64,000 nucleotides of DNA, taken from assembly GCF_963583255.1 (NCBI RefSeq), contig NC_084812.1, forward strand, positions 25,463,565 through 25,527,564, read 5' to 3'. The DNA comes from Pyrus communis. Taxonomy: Eukaryota; Streptophyta; Magnoliopsida; Rosales; Rosaceae. Shown here piece by piece: positions 11,770-25,100 of the stretch. The number at the start of each line of letters is the position of its first letter. Positions within the stretch are counted from its first letter, which is position 1. The translations under genes were made by a program, and so were the position numbers. The notes beneath the pieces are model-generated. The model ran no database searches. It was not told the origin of the DNA and worked only from the letters and a program-made list of their open reading frames with translations.

Positions 11770-12758
11770 TGTGGAACCTCTCTCTTTTGCATGTAATTTT
11801 ATCAGTTCTAAACTATGTCGTAAGAAGCACTGTTGTCGTAGTTTCGTATAGCATTCTGCCGGGGGATAATGTATCGGGAGAACGCTTGGTTATCGGATTG
11901 TTTTTCCGATGGTGAATTTTTTGGTTGAGAACCCGGAATTGCACTTGTTTAAAATTCTGGCAGTTTTCTATCGAAGATTTTTTTTTTCTTTTTTGGAGAA
12001 CTAGATAATGCATTATCCGGACAGATATGCCAAAGAAAACAAGAAGGCCTATCCTGAGGCAAACAAGCCAGCTATGGCAAATAGAAAAGAGTAGTGCAAG
12101 GAGGTGCTTATGATGGTCTCCCTCAAAGATTTTTATCATAATAATTTGATATCAAACTCGTCTGAAGACTTTTCACTAATTGTAGTATTAAGTAGTGTTC
12201 CACATTGGGACTAAGTTACAATGTTAAGTCTAACCCAGATTAGAACATCTGGATTTAAAACTTTGTATACCCATTTTCGTAATTTAAAACTTAATATTAG
12301 ATTAGAACATCGAAATCCGGCACAATATTACGTCTCAGGAAGATATATATTTTATCCATATAATTTTTTGCAAGATCTAAAGTTGATTTTCGGAACCACT
12401 ACAGTGACACATACCATAAAAGAAAAATTAAAGAATATTGTTCGAGTCAGTCCCAAAATATAAAAATTTATGCCAAGAAATAATTAAAAAAAAAAAAAGC
12501 GATGTGATATTTACACAACTTGTTTTACTTCTTATACATATTTTTAATTTTCGACTGTCGGATTAGATAAATTGAAGAAGATTAACAAATAGAAATTATC
12601 AGGATATCTGAGAATAAAATGAGATGTGGATAACACACCCAAAAAAAAGAGTTACAAAGGAGGAGCGTTTTACGTTTCATTCCTTGGGTTGCGCAGACCG
12701 AAGAAACAGCGGAGACGGCAGCGGCAAAAAGTGAAGAGTGAAGTAGAAAAGCCGAAAG
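11770..12758. other. GPDH 3' UTR and short intergenic interval
   Basis: The first few hundred bases are probable 3' UTR of the GPDH gene. The rest is AT-rich with no recognised feature, ending in the promoter/leader of the gene at 12759. Confidence 0.5.
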
Positions 12759-15053
12759 ATGTCGTTGGTGGACTACCCATCTTCAGACGACGACGTATCG
12801 GAGGAGGAGGTTAGGGAAAACAAGGAAAACGAGCCCCAGCAACAATTACCCAGCGACGATCCACGTCCTCGCACCCAGTAATTGACGCCCCCCCTCAGTT
12901 TATTCAATTTCATCGATAAAGTTGAAATCTTTTACTTCTTTCGAATTTATCACTATTTTTGTTATGGTTTTTTAATTTATGATATTCTGAGTAATTTCTA
13001 TTATTTTTGTTTTGTTTAATTTGTAGAAAACTACGTGTTGGGATGCTGTGTGGGTTGTAAATAAGAAAGGAAAATTCAAGGACTTTTAGGAAGAAGCATA
13101 TTGTAATTAGCTTAATCAGAATGAGGGTTATTTCCCATGTTTAGGGAAGTTATAAACTTGTTTTTGATACAAGCGATATTCTACACTAAATACCTTTAAG
13201 CTCGTCCCCGCGCACGCGGGGGTGTGTGGGGTGGGTTTGGAATTCGAACTTGAGTGCAGAAGGGGCCAACTTGGCTAAGCTCAGGTCTGACGGAAATTAA
13301 AACTTAGAGAAAGGCATAGTATTAAAGAAAATTTCATTTTATTTTCTGTCTTGTTTTATTTTATTATTTTAAATATTTCTAGGGTTTCATATTATTTCAC
13401 ATGATAGTGTTGCATAATGTTGTACTAAAAGAGGGTTTTTCATAGCAGTCCTAAATTTTTCACAGCTGGAAAAGTAGTTACAGTGTCCTGTATAAGCTTA
13501 CCCTTACTTCGGTTGTATTTTAATTTGGTTTTGTTTGTTTTCTGTGTAATAGATTGGTTGTTTCATCATACCAGCAGCCGGAAAGTTCTGCCCCTTCATC
13601 AGCTCCTTCAATCCAGCAACTTCCTGATGCTTCAATGCTCTTGAATTCTCCTGTTTCCTCATCCAATATGTTGAGTGGCGGCGATCACTCTTCTCGTGTT
13701 GCAGCTGCAATGGTGGAGAGTTCATCACGCAAGAGGGAGAATGCATTTGCTTCCTCTGTTCCTCGCAATAAAGTTCCTAGAGGTAACTTGCCTCATTCCA
13801 AGAATGTTCCAGATACAGTTGGTGGTCTGCTGGTTCCGCCTCAGCTTCGTGGAAGGTCAGTTTCAATATGTATGTTTTTCCATTTCCCACAGCTTATTTG
13901 GCATTTAAAAATTTTCCCTTAGATTCTGGTTTTGTTTAACTGTTTAGCGATATAGAGATTTAGAGATACACTTTTGCATGCATATGTCTGCTCATGACTT
14001 GCACTAAGTTTGTATGGTTGTGATTTGAGGTTTAAATACTAACTTGCCAATTTGTTTTTGGAATTTTAACTAAACTTGCGTTACAGGTAGATCATGCTAT
14101 TATGATAACAAAAAAGATTAGTAGATTTGTATATGCGATGAGTTGTAGTGAAAATTATACCATTACAGTGGGTGGATTTTCTGACTTTGGCCTTCACACT
14201 AAAAGGATTAAAAATTACCTGTTCAATTAAATTATGAGTTGAATAGGGGTTAAAGTGAAGGTTTAACCAAAAGAAATTATCCCTTAAAACCATCCCCTAT
14301 TCTTTGCAAATCGTTGTAGAATTAACACATGAGAGAGAACCATATTCTGTACAGCATGTTGCAGATACAAAATGTTTATCAATTTTAATGGGATGGACTC
14401 TCCTAAGTGGGGGAGAAGTTGCACTCATGGAGTGTGTGATATTGGCCTGTTTAACCGTTGTGATGACTTAATGGAGTGGACTCTTTTTAAGTTGGTCCTT
14501 GATAAGAATTCTGTTGCGCTACTCTATATTCATAGGGTTCCTGAATACTTATAATGGTTCATCCTTTCGCCTTTGCTTTTACATGAAACGATGGATTTGG
14601 GTTGTTTACTACTGCATCATATTTGATTCTATGATTGGACTTCATGGGATAGGATACTCATCGGAAAACTTTTGTCAAGTCTGTCTTCTACTGTACAGGG
14701 TCAGGTTTGTGTATTTCTAGGTCACTGCATGAATCTTGCTAAAACTAAAGCTATGGGAAATTTTTTTAGGAATAGAACAAATACAATTTTTTTTGTGTTT
14801 GGTGAAGTTTTAGAAATCGATTCATTGGGAATGAATTCTAAACTGATGGTCCTTTTTTCTTCCGGATGGTGGCAATCCCTGAACTTGGCATATTGTGTCT
14901 GTTGAGCAACGTTAAATATGCCAACTTTGTTCTACGTTAAGAGTTTTTCAATCTCACATCATTATTTTCATTTTTGGGTCCAGGAGCAACATTGTTACAG
15001 AAGATGTAGGAAAGCTATTTGTCAAAAAGCAGGCTGACCCTTCACCAAAGTAG
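12759..15053 (+). CDS. Small acidic/serine-rich plant protein of unknown function, three exons
   Basis: Exons 12759-12877, 13553-13855 and 14984-15053 join in frame (phases checked at both junctions, GT-AG) to give 163 residues. The N-terminus is acidic (MSLVDYPSSDDDVSEEEV). The middle is serine/proline/glutamine-rich with a short basic stretch (SSRKRENAFASSVPRNKVPRG). The C-terminus PPQLRGRSNIVTEDVGKLFVKKQ looks like a conserved motif. I do not assign a function: there is no catalytic motif, membrane segment or clear domain. The acidic head with a basic patch would suit a small nuclear protein, but that is inference only. Every frame joins cleanly and the first ATG is used, so I am fairly sure it is a real gene. 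Confidence 0.75.
13160..13310 (-). repeat. SINE-like repeat fragment in intron 1 of the small acidic protein gene
   Basis: The block from ACAAGCGATATTCTACACT through TTCGAACTTGAGTGCAG to CTTGGCTAAGCTCAGG resembles plant tRNA-derived SINEs read in reverse; TTCGAA is B-box-like. It contains a short GC-rich interruption (about 13201-13240). I found no target duplication, so the family is uncertain. Confidence 0.4.
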
Positions 15054-15309
15054 ACGATATCTAAACAGGTGATGACATAGTCGGAGTCTTAGATACTGTG
15101 TTTTTGTAACGAGAGTCTGGATAATGTCTTTCAGAATCACATCAACTACTGAGGACTTTGGTTGTGTAAAATGTAAAGAATGTTAGAGAAGCCATGTATT
15201 GAATTTTTGTTCTAGTTATCCTAAGTTGTGTCACAACAGTTAACTAGGTCTGGACGAAGTTTTCCAAAGGTAGGTTTTTTCTGCTTCTGATGGGTTTTGT
15301 TGCATTTAT

Positions 15310-15953
15310 GAGGTGAAGTTGACTGTAATGCATTCGCGTTGTAGCTCGTGTGTTTTCTTGGACACTGACTCAAAATCTAAAGTGAGTCACTTGTCATTGA
15401 ACTCTTTTGACCATTGTCGGAAGCTGTTGAAGAATGCCGCAAAGTGGTTGGATGAAATGCGGAAGCTCAAGATAGAACCATCAAATAGAGGAAAAGGTAC
15501 GAGTTTCGCGCCTGAATTCTCTTCTTCTACTTCAGAGAGTTTGATAGATCTTGTAGAGGACTTTTTCTCTTCAATTGTTCCTCGAAAGAGTGCACCGTCT
15601 GTCTCTAATGCGAATTTAGAGTGCACCGTCTGTCTCTAATGCGAATTTAGAAAACGAGATAACAGATGTCCCAAAATACTGAATCTGGGAACACACAGAG
15701 GAAGAATGTCCCAAATACTGAATTTGGGAAAGAGGAGAGACTGCCAATAAAGAAGGATGCTCCATATACTGATTCTGGGAACATGGAGAGACGACCTATT
15801 GGGAATGATGTCCGGAATAGGGATTTTCGGAACACGGAGACACCGTCGAAGAGAACGAACATCTCGATTACTGGGAACACGGAGACACCGTTGAAGAGGA
15901 CGAACATCTCAATTACTGGTAATGGGGACTTGGCTCAAAACGGAGCGCGGTAA
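15310..15953 (+). pseudogene. Broken open reading frame with 31-bp tandem duplication and 1-base shift
   Basis: A frame open from before 15313 encodes ...FDHCRKLLKNAAKWLDEMRKL... and an SESLIDLVEDFF segment, then is knocked out of frame by a perfect 31-bp tandem duplication (15590-15620 copied at 15621-15651). A further extra A in the run at about 15672-15675 moves the reading to the frame of 15666-15953. That part has internal repeats: NTE(S/F)G units, then SKRTNISITGN and LKRTNISITGN. Removing one duplicate and one A would leave one continuous frame. I do not recognise the protein. It may be a decayed gene, part of the 3' UTR of the gene just upstream, or an assembly error. Confidence 0.45.
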
Positions 15954-16403
15954 TGAGGCTTTGTTGTTGTTGTTGATAGTCAAAACTAGCGTTATATATT
16001 TAGCCTCAAACGTTCATCTCGCTCACTACTCTCATTGCAACCCAATCTTGTTTACCTAGGAAAATTTGCAATCGACCCAGCACGCACAGTCACTGCCGTC
16101 TCTACAGCATATACCACCGAAGCTCACGCATTCAACTCGACTTACAACCACTGAAGCCCTGCCAATCAACTCTACTGCAACGCCAGAACGCAAGCAATTT
16201 GAAGTTGAGTTCGTATAAATACAACCGAAATGGCGAAAAGAAGACTGATTTCTAGCTGACCTCAATGAACACTGAAATGTACAACCAAAAATGACGAGAA
16301 ATGGTGTCGAAAAAATGTTGGCGCAAACATACAACAAAAAAACCGAAGAGATTCCTCCATAGTTCTGCACAAAAATCTTTCTCGAACAAGCAGTTTCGAT
16401 CTT

Positions 16404-19400
16404 TCATGCAAGGTCAGGGCCACGGAGGAGAGGTTCGTAGACATCCTCGTGATCCCGGGAAACTTCTTGTTTCCTGACTGAAACAGGAATGAACTTGAGG
16501 ACGACAGCAACGAGCAAACTTACAGCGCCGATCAAGACGCTTGTTAACCACAACTCCCAACTCAGTGGCACAGTTTGTGCAAACTTGCCCAAGAATTCAA
16601 CTATGATGATCTGGAAAACAACGGTGGAGATCATCACCATCATGAAGGTGTAACTGCTGAACATGCCACTGAACACATTGATCTTCTCCATATCACGGCT
16701 GTTTATCTCGTTGAATACCTGAAAGACATGCAAAATTAGATCACCTTTGAACAAAGAAACTAAAATATCAGGTTTAAACAAAAACTTGTGTTGATTTCCC
16801 CATGAACTTTTATTTTGATCAGTTTCTCCCGCCTTTAAACTATTGTAAATGACCAATTTACCCACTGCGTTCTTGTTACCCACATTTTATAGAGATGTCA
16901 CATTTCTAGAAAAGAAAAATAACAAATATCATTTAACGACAGCATGTGACGTTTTTAGACAAAAATTTGAATGCAATTTAAGTAAATATGACATTATGAG
17001 CTAAATTGGCCGTTCCTGGGTGTAAAATTGCCCAAAATAAATGTTTAGACAGGTATGAACAAAGAGAAAACAATGTATAAGAAGATAGTACCTGGCAGAA
17101 CACAAAAGAGTTGAAGATAACGGTATTGAGAACGGAATTTGCATCTGAACCGGTGAGCTTCAAAAGCCGGATTCCACAAAACTTGAGAGCCAAAAGGACA
17201 GCAATCTGGTAGATACTCTGGCCAATAATGTTCCTCCACATGATCCCGGTGATGAACTTGATGTTCCTTCCGACCGGTGGCCTTTTCATTAGACCCTCGT
17301 TTGGTGGCTCTGTAGCCAGCGCCAAAGCACCAAGAGTGTCCATGATCAAGTTCACCCAAAGCATCTGCACAGCCGTGAGAGGAGCGGCTCCTGAAAGTTA
17401 TTTCGCACATTCATTAGCGCCTGCAATGCATTTGGTAAATATGTATGTCGAAAGGTTTTGAAGCAGTTCCGCTGATGAACAAACCTGAGACGCATGCTGA
17501 AATGAAACTGAGCATCAGAGCGACGATGTTAACTGTTAGCTGGAACTGTACAAACTTTTGAATGTTGACATAAACCGCCCGACCCCATCTTGCAACATTC
17601 ACTATGCTTGTGAAGTTGTCATCCATTACTATAACATCAGCACTTTCTTTCGCAACCTGTAGACCGGCAGATGTTTAGCCGACTATTAGTATTTAAGAAG
17701 AAATAAAACAGTGATATAATAAAAATTGTGTAGGACGACGTCTGTAAGTAACAAACCTCCGTTCCTGCAATACCCATAGCAAGTCCGATGTCTGCCTCGT
17801 GCAGTGCAGGAGCGTCATTCGCCCCATCACCAGTTACTGCCACAACTTCTCTAAGCTCATTCCTCAACTGTTTCACCAAGGTGTGCTTGTCCAAAGGCAA
17901 CGATCGAGCCATTACCTGTGCAAGATTTTTTCACTAAATTCCCGACAGAAAATTGATCCAGAAACTACTTCCCGTCAACACAAATGAGCATTTATACTAA
18001 GAGGTTATTAAAGCAATAGAACAACTAAAACCTGCAGTTTCGGAATTATTTCTGCCATCTCCTGCGAGCTCTTATTTTGGAAATCTTGCCCTTCTATAGC
18101 CAAACCATCTTCTGTCAAAATGCCACACTCTTTAGCTATGGCTTTAGCCGTATTAATATGATCGCCAGTGATCATCCTTACAGTAATCCCAGCATCTAAA
18201 CAAGTCTTCACGGCTTCCCTCACCCCCGGACGCACAGGATCCTTGATTCCAACAACAGCGATTAACGTATATTTATCGTCAGGAATACTGTCTTCACTAG
18301 AGGAGTCATATACATTCTTGAAAGCTAAGCATAGAGTTCTTAAAGCTTCACAAGCAAAACCATTTATGACATCTGAGATATTTGTTCTTTGCTCGTCCGA
18401 TAGAGGCACAGCTTCACCATGAGTGGCAACAATATTATCACACTTTTTTAAGATAATTTCTGATGCTCCTTTGCAGTATGCTCGTTTCTTTCCTCCATCA
18501 GGCAGAGCCACTAGCACCGACATCTTTTTTCTGACTGAATTGAATGGTTCAACCATCAGTATATTATAATCCTCACTGTAAGATTTAAAATCACCTCCCA
18601 GAAGCATTCCAAATTCAATTACCGCCGTCTCTGTTGGAGTCCCCATAATGCTATTCTTCCCATCTTCCCCCTTGACTACCTCCGCGCTTGTATTCAGAAA
18701 GATGGACTGTAAAAGGAGGTCATGTACTCCTTCAGAAGCTGACTTCAACACATCATTGTTATCATTACTCGTTATAGTCTCGGTTTCATTACAGATCCAT
18801 ATCTTGTTCACAACCATATGATTTGTTGTCAAAGTTCCAGTTTTATCTGTGCAAATACAAGTAGCAGAACCCATTGTCTCACATGCAGAGAGATGCCTCA
18901 CGAGTGCTTTATCAAACATGAGTTTTTTCATTGCAAAGGCGAGACTTAGCGTCACTGCCAGAGGTAGCCCTTCCGGAACTGCAACAACAATTATAATGAC
19001 GGCAGTCGAGAAGTAATTCAAAAGCTTTAATGCATCTTTGGAAGACCAGTCTGTCATGTGACGGTGAACCGCCTTGTTTATTAAAAACCTTGAAGTCAGA
19101 ACTATAAATGTTAGCACAGCGAAAGTCAAACCGATTTTTCCGATAATGGTTGCAACTCCATTAAGTTTTACCTGCAGTGGTGTCTCATTGTTTCCCCCTT
19201 CACTCAGAGCAACCATTAGTCGTCCCCATTCAGTTCTCATACCAACTGATGTCACCAACATTTTCCCAGAACCATCTTGCACTTTGGTTCCTGCAAGAAG
19301 AAAGGGTCTCTCTTGATTTATGTCCGCTGGCTCACTCTCACCTGACAAGCTTGATTCGTCGACTTGTAAGCTGTGGCCTGATATGAAAATACCATCAGCT

Positions 19401-21757
19401 GGAACTTGATCGCCGATGGAAAGATGAACTATGTCTCCAACCACCAAATCGTAGATAGAGACCTTCTGTCTGCGTCCGTCTCTAGTCACCTGAACAATTA
19501 TGTTTTTCTCCTCTTTGTCCAGTTCTTTAAATTTCAACGACTGCTTGTAGTCACTGATTGCAGTCACCAACACTACTAGCAATATGCTAAGTATTATTCC
19601 CAAGCCATCATATATACCTTTCGGCATTCCTTCAGTTGTGATTCCAACACCTATAGAGACCGCAGCAGCAACCATGAGGATGATTAGAGTTAAATCTTGT
19701 AAGGCTTCCCAGAGAAACATCCCAAAACCTTTAGCAGGTTTCTCTGCATATCGGTTGAAGCCATATATATCATGCCTAATAGGTATCTTGCTTGAAACAA
19801 CACCATCTTCCAGCGATACAGAAACCACTCCTGCTAATCCTGGTACTCCTCCATGTCTTTCCAACCCTTTGGTATCGTGAGATCGAGCAAAGGATGCAAT
19901 TTCCTCAGGATCAATGCCAAAACCAGCATCTTTAACTTCTTTGGGAAGATTACAATCCCGGCGATTGCCAGCTGAATTGTATAAAAAAATTAACATGACT
20001 TAGAAAGGAATCACAAGTTTAAATGAAGGAGATGTTACTATAATAAGAAGAAGAATATAATACCATCAATGAATTGTAATGCTGCTTTTTGTACGTATAT
20101 AGCAACACGTATCTTCTCCTGACAAGAATCAACAGAAGCATAGCGAAAATGTTAGAATTAGAAAATATTTAAACCAGCATTTGGGAGTTAATTAAACAGG
20201 CTTTTCATGCTTAGCAGATGTCTAATACCATCAAACCTGATGCAAAACACTCATGATGCTGAGGTAATCATACATTAGATATTTAATTAACATTAACAAG
20301 CCTTAATTTCCTGGCATCGAAACCTAGTTCGATTGAAATACTGGTCAGATGTGCTGACAATGCACGCCATCCTCACACAAGCATATAAAAAATTTCCTTT
20401 TGCAAATACAACATCCTGACTTTACCAGGAAACCTTCATTCCTTTGTTTTTCATCATTTTTATCACACTATGAAATCGCAACGCTTTAAAATGGAGGTAA
20501 TACAAAAGCAACGAAACCGACACCAGGAAACGCCATTTTCTGGACATCTAAACAATTTGCAGCTTCATAGCATCAGTGGTAAGTTTTTACCTCGATACAC
20601 ATGGTGGGAATTTGAGTCTCGTACTCCCGATTTCTCCCCAGGCCTTAGACCTCCATTGAACTATTTACTTGTCATTGGTATATTCTACTACATCAAACCC
20701 TCTTCTATATGTACCACTTCCATATACTTTTTTTGGGTGAAACAACGGGGCTAAACAGCACAAAACAAAAGCACATAAAGAACTTAGCCCTGAGAGTCTA
20801 TACAAATGACTATATCTCGAAACCCCACAAAGATCATCTATCATGTTTATATTTTCGTAGAGAACGAAAAAAATATATTTCCTTAATGGTTTAATTGTTT
20901 CATTAAGCTGAGATTAGTAACCCCCGTGAGCTTGAAAAACCATAGCTACAATTCAATAATTAAGTTTAATGCACAGTAATAAAGAGATTCAACACCCTGA
21001 AGCGAAGACATTTAGAAATAATTAAGTTTATGAAGATAAAACATAACTGCTAAATTAAATGCATCAAACTGTAGCGACACTACTTATTCCACTGCTTAAT
21101 GCAACCTACTGCGTTTCAAGTTCAAACTCGTTATATACCAAATCAAGAAATTTAACTACTAAAACACTCGTAGTTATGTAGCATTGAAGCCACACGTAGT
21201 TTGTGGAGTAATCATCCACCTCAATATTTTACAAATCATGAAACTTGATCAATCATGAATAATGATTGATTATGTCACTGCTCCCTCACAAGTATAATTA
21301 TGTAAGAATTGGCAAAGGCCTGTTTAGTTTCCAAGGAAATCTTAGGCTCCTAACGAGAAAACAAACACAAAAAATAGAAAAGTAACACACGCATCTCATC
21401 TATTCCTCTGATTTCTCCAAAAAATTTCAAAGCCAAAACAGAACGTGACATGAAATTTAAAGTAACGAGCTATCGTTCATTCGTTTGAATGTGACAAACA
21501 CAATGGCGAGAATCGCAACACTTAATTGAAGAAATTATAAGAACGATGACGATGGAGAGGTTGAAAGGAACCTGGAGGTTCTTGCGCTTCCGCTTGTCCT
21601 CAGCGCGCTTAGCGAGATCAGCGACCATGCGGAACCTTCGGGTGGGGTTCTTGATGACGGAGACGGCGGATCTCCACCGCTTCAGGGCTTCCTCGGACGG
21701 GCGTTTAGGTTCGACGTCGAAGTTCCTCCGCAAGTACTCCTCCATTTTCTCTCTCAT
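16404..21757 (-). CDS. Autoinhibited Ca2+-transporting ATPase, P-type IIB, ACA4/ACA11 (vacuolar) type, seven exons
   Basis: Exons (minus strand) are 21757-21572, 20118-20064, 19971-18032, 17915-17757, 17656-17485, 17390-17092 and 16718-16404. They splice in frame to 1041 residues, the usual length. The pump exports cytosolic Ca2+ using ATP. The N-terminus carries the calmodulin-binding autoinhibitory region ([18 protein letters not shown]), so Ca2+/calmodulin should relieve inhibition. Motifs: TGES-type SGESEP in the actuator; PEGL in membrane helix 4; catalytic Asp456 in [16 protein letters not shown] in the nucleotide domain; TGDGANDAP in the hinge; and WVNLIMDT in helix 6. About ten membrane segments are visible. 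[21 protein letters not shown] and the short C-terminus match ACA4/ACA11, which sit in the tonoplast. A second in-frame ATG at 21745 (MEEYL) aligns with the family start and has the better context, so either may be used. No disabling change seen. Confidence 0.95.
20119..21571 (-). other. Large first intron of the Ca2+-ATPase gene
   Basis: This 1.45-kb intron follows the short first exon that encodes the calmodulin-binding region. It is AT-rich and I see no coding sequence or clear mobile element in it. Its splice sites are CAG|GTTCC and TGTCAG|GAG. Confidence 0.8.
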
Positions 21758-21996
21758 GATTTCCCTCTCTTCTTCTGAATACGATGACTGTGATCAGTCT
21801 GACTGACTCGCTATGGGTGATTCAGCGACTCAGTTCGTTTGGATCTGTGAATTAATTCGCAGTGTGTGGATTGAATGATTGAGAGAGAAAAGGAGATGGA
21901 GTTTCATTTCGTGTTATGGAAATGTTCAAAACCAAGCCGAGAATGGCGGGAATGTTTTTGCGTGTATTAAAAGGGAAGAAGAGTTAATTGTTACTT

Positions 21997-22147
21997 AGTA
22001 CTACAGTGCTATTTTTTTTCACTTGTAAGTAAGAGATTAGGTTTGATTCTTGCTAAAGACAAATTTAAATCATATTATTGCTAGCACATTATGAGCCTAA
22101 GCCAACCCCCTCAATTTAGTGTAGATAATATCGTTTGTTAAAAAAAC
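21997..22147 (+). mobile_element. tRNA-derived SINE, copy 1
   Basis: It contains CACTTGTAAGTAAGAGATTAGG then GGTTTGATTCTTGCTAAAG (a decayed B-box, GGTTCGATTC in copy 3) and ends GTGTAGATAATATCGTTTGTT before an A-run. The same series of blocks recurs at 26671-26811 (reverse), 38374-38520 and 42905-43060. It has no coding capacity. It lies just upstream of the Ca2+-ATPase promoter. Confidence 0.8.
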
Positions 22148-25100
22148 TATTACTCATTAGCATGGATGGCATACTTATGTTCATAATTACGTTGTACATG
22201 TTTTTATATTTTGTAGTCGTATGCATGCCGGACAAGAATATAAATGTTGTATCTTATTCAGTTTATTACATATAATCTGTCTTTTGGACGTCTCTTATCC
22301 TAAATAAAAAAAAACAAAGTGCGCTATTTATAATCTAAGAAGAAACGCACCATAAATTAGTATTTCCGATGCTCTTGAATCTTTCACAATTCAATTGTTT
22401 TATCGATACTTTTCATATGTCAAAGTGATATTTTCCTTGGTTTTGAGGGTAAATTGTGAGTCTCTACGGATTTTTGTGTCCGAAGCTCAAAGACTTAGAG
22501 ATTTGAATTATTCATTTTAAATCATGTGGCTCCTATTAACTCATCTCATTATGCCACCTCACACAAAGCAAGAGTCTCAAACTTTCTCTCTTCAACAAGC
22601 TAGATCTCCTGATCCATGGACTTCAGACACAAGAATCTGGAGATGATCTCAAATTTTTATGGATTTCTTTTCTTATTAAAGCTCGAAAATGGCAATCCAA
22701 ATATGTTAAAGAATAGTATTCGTTTTTTTGTTGTTGCTGTTGTTGAGAATAGTACCCCCTATATCCTAAAAAAAAAAAATGAATTGACCCATTGTTTTAC
22801 GTATTTGCGCTTTATAAGAAATTAGTTGGCCTAGATTAAAACATGTTTGCCAAGAGAAATAGTAAGTAAACTTCAAGAATGGGAATATTAACGAAACAAA
22901 CTGTAACTACTATGCGACGTGGTTAGGGTTTTCTTTTTATTCACTACGTCCTAAGTTTAACAATTTGTTTTACTAAATCAAATGAGTGAAAAAATTCTTG
23001 TGCAATTGTGTGTCGGTTATTACAACTTTTAATGACGACAATTCTATGCCAAAAACAAAAGTAATAAAAATAAAAAAGATGAAAAGACCGAGAATGATTG
23101 TCAAGAAAAAATTGTCGCCAACCCTAAAACGAATGGGGTCGGGGCTGTTGACAAAAGATTGTCTTTGTTTCTCTCTAATTTCTTTCAACGGTTACTTTAG
23201 GCCTGTTTAAGGAAAGCCCAATCAAACAACCACTTCGGTCTCCAAATTTTCTTGGACTCCAGATTCCAACGGCACTCGTTCTGTTGGTTACCAGCTTAAA
23301 CCCAAATAATATTCATGTTTTTATAGACAAACTCAAAATGCTTAGCAATTTGTTTGGGAAATGATAGATATGTTAGAATATGAGCATAAGTGTAAGTATA
23401 TTTTAGCCGGATGTTTGAGTTCAAATTGGTTTAGAATATTTTTATTGGAAGGGGTTTGAATGTCTTAGTTTATATACAATTGAAACTGAGAACTTATCAT
23501 AAATTACTCATTTATATTAAAATTGGGAGAAAATATCGGTTTCCTACAAGGATTCTAATAGGAGTATCGTAAGGATTGTTTATGTATATAAATAGTCATC
23601 ACTGCTCTCACAAAAATTAATCCGGCTCATTATTAGACTTAAACCTATTATAAGCGGAACATATTGTTTCTGCAAGAGAGAAAAAACTTACCATTGAAGT
23701 CAGCTATAACTTCGTCTTCTTCGACTTCTTTTAGATCAGAAATTAACTAGCAAACGATACGTTCGAAATTTAATATTGAACGATATAAAAGATTATTAAA
23801 ATACAATCCTAAAAGTTGGTTATATAGTCTTAATGAACCCTAGCTCCAAAATGAAAATATTATTAAAAACACAACATAACTTTCAAGCGAAAAAGTCTCA
23901 AACCTAGTACTAAAGAAACATAGCACCTACATTAGTGTCTGGAAAAAAAAGGCTTGACACAAAAGTCTAATATATCAACTTTCGATAAATACCGCTAAGA
24001 ATATATAACATATAGATCAGTGAGTTCTCAGATCTCAAATCATTTTTCTTGACTAAACGTCGTTTCCTTATTTCAATTTTACCACAACTAAAATAGCCTA
24101 AATCTCGTTCTACATCAGGATATAGTAGCATCAATTCAAAAGACAAATGATTATGGTATGCTAGGATCCCACAACCCTCCACAATCTCAAAAAAAATTCC
24201 AATGTACTCGGAACACGAGCACATATGTCATATATCATTATGTTCGAATTTAAATGAGATAGTTGTGTGTAGTAAAAAATTAAATAGTTATCAAACAAGT
24301 ATGCTAAGTGATTGGAACATTTAAGTCAATACCTTTATGATTATTGGATATAGATGGGTGAAATAGTAGGAGCGACTCTATAACATCGAAAGGGGTAGAA
24401 TTATATGCAGGTATGATGACACCTTCGACTTCAAATCGGTGATCCTTGCTTCCTTTGTCTTTGTCATCATTCTCTACACTTGAGTTCCCCACGTTTAGTA
24501 TAAAATCCAGGCCACTTGCCTCTTATAATTTTGACATGAGAAAAAGGATGCACAAATGAAAACGCAAGCTGCGCACTCACAATTTGACCACCCCTGTCCA
24601 TGTACATGCATATATACATATGGATCAAGATTGAGGGACATATATTTTCACATCCTTAATTGTGGTGAACATTTTGTAACTTTATTCAAAGATCCAAATC
24701 GTTAATATTTAATTTATCATTTACAGATCATTTTTGTTAAAAAGTAGATAAATTCAACACCAATATAAGTCATTCTTTTGTGGTGAAAAAGAAAATAGAC
24801 AAATACAATTTTATAAAGAAGTACTAAAATAACTACTATTTAATACAACAATTATATGATTTTGGATTTAAGTAATTTTCTGTAGAAATGATATTTGAGG
24901 GAAGATCTAAAAGATAAAAATTGGGTCGTTGAAACACGTTATAAAGTGAGCCTAAAAATATAGGGTTATACTATCCACATACCTATTTTTACATCTTACA
25001 CAAGCATCGAATAAATGAAAAAAAATCAAAGAACAAAAATTAATAAAAGTGTAAAAAAATAAAAAAAAAAAAAATTGTGAATAACACTATCAAAAATAAA

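Noticed and set aside
17228..19880. Plus-strand frames across the Ca2+-ATPase
   Set aside because: They are antisense shadows of the real minus-strand exons.
24304..24492. 62-codon minus-strand frame (MGNSSVENDDKDKG...)
   Set aside because: Its start looks protein-like, but there are no adjoining exons or known family; support is too weak to call a gene.
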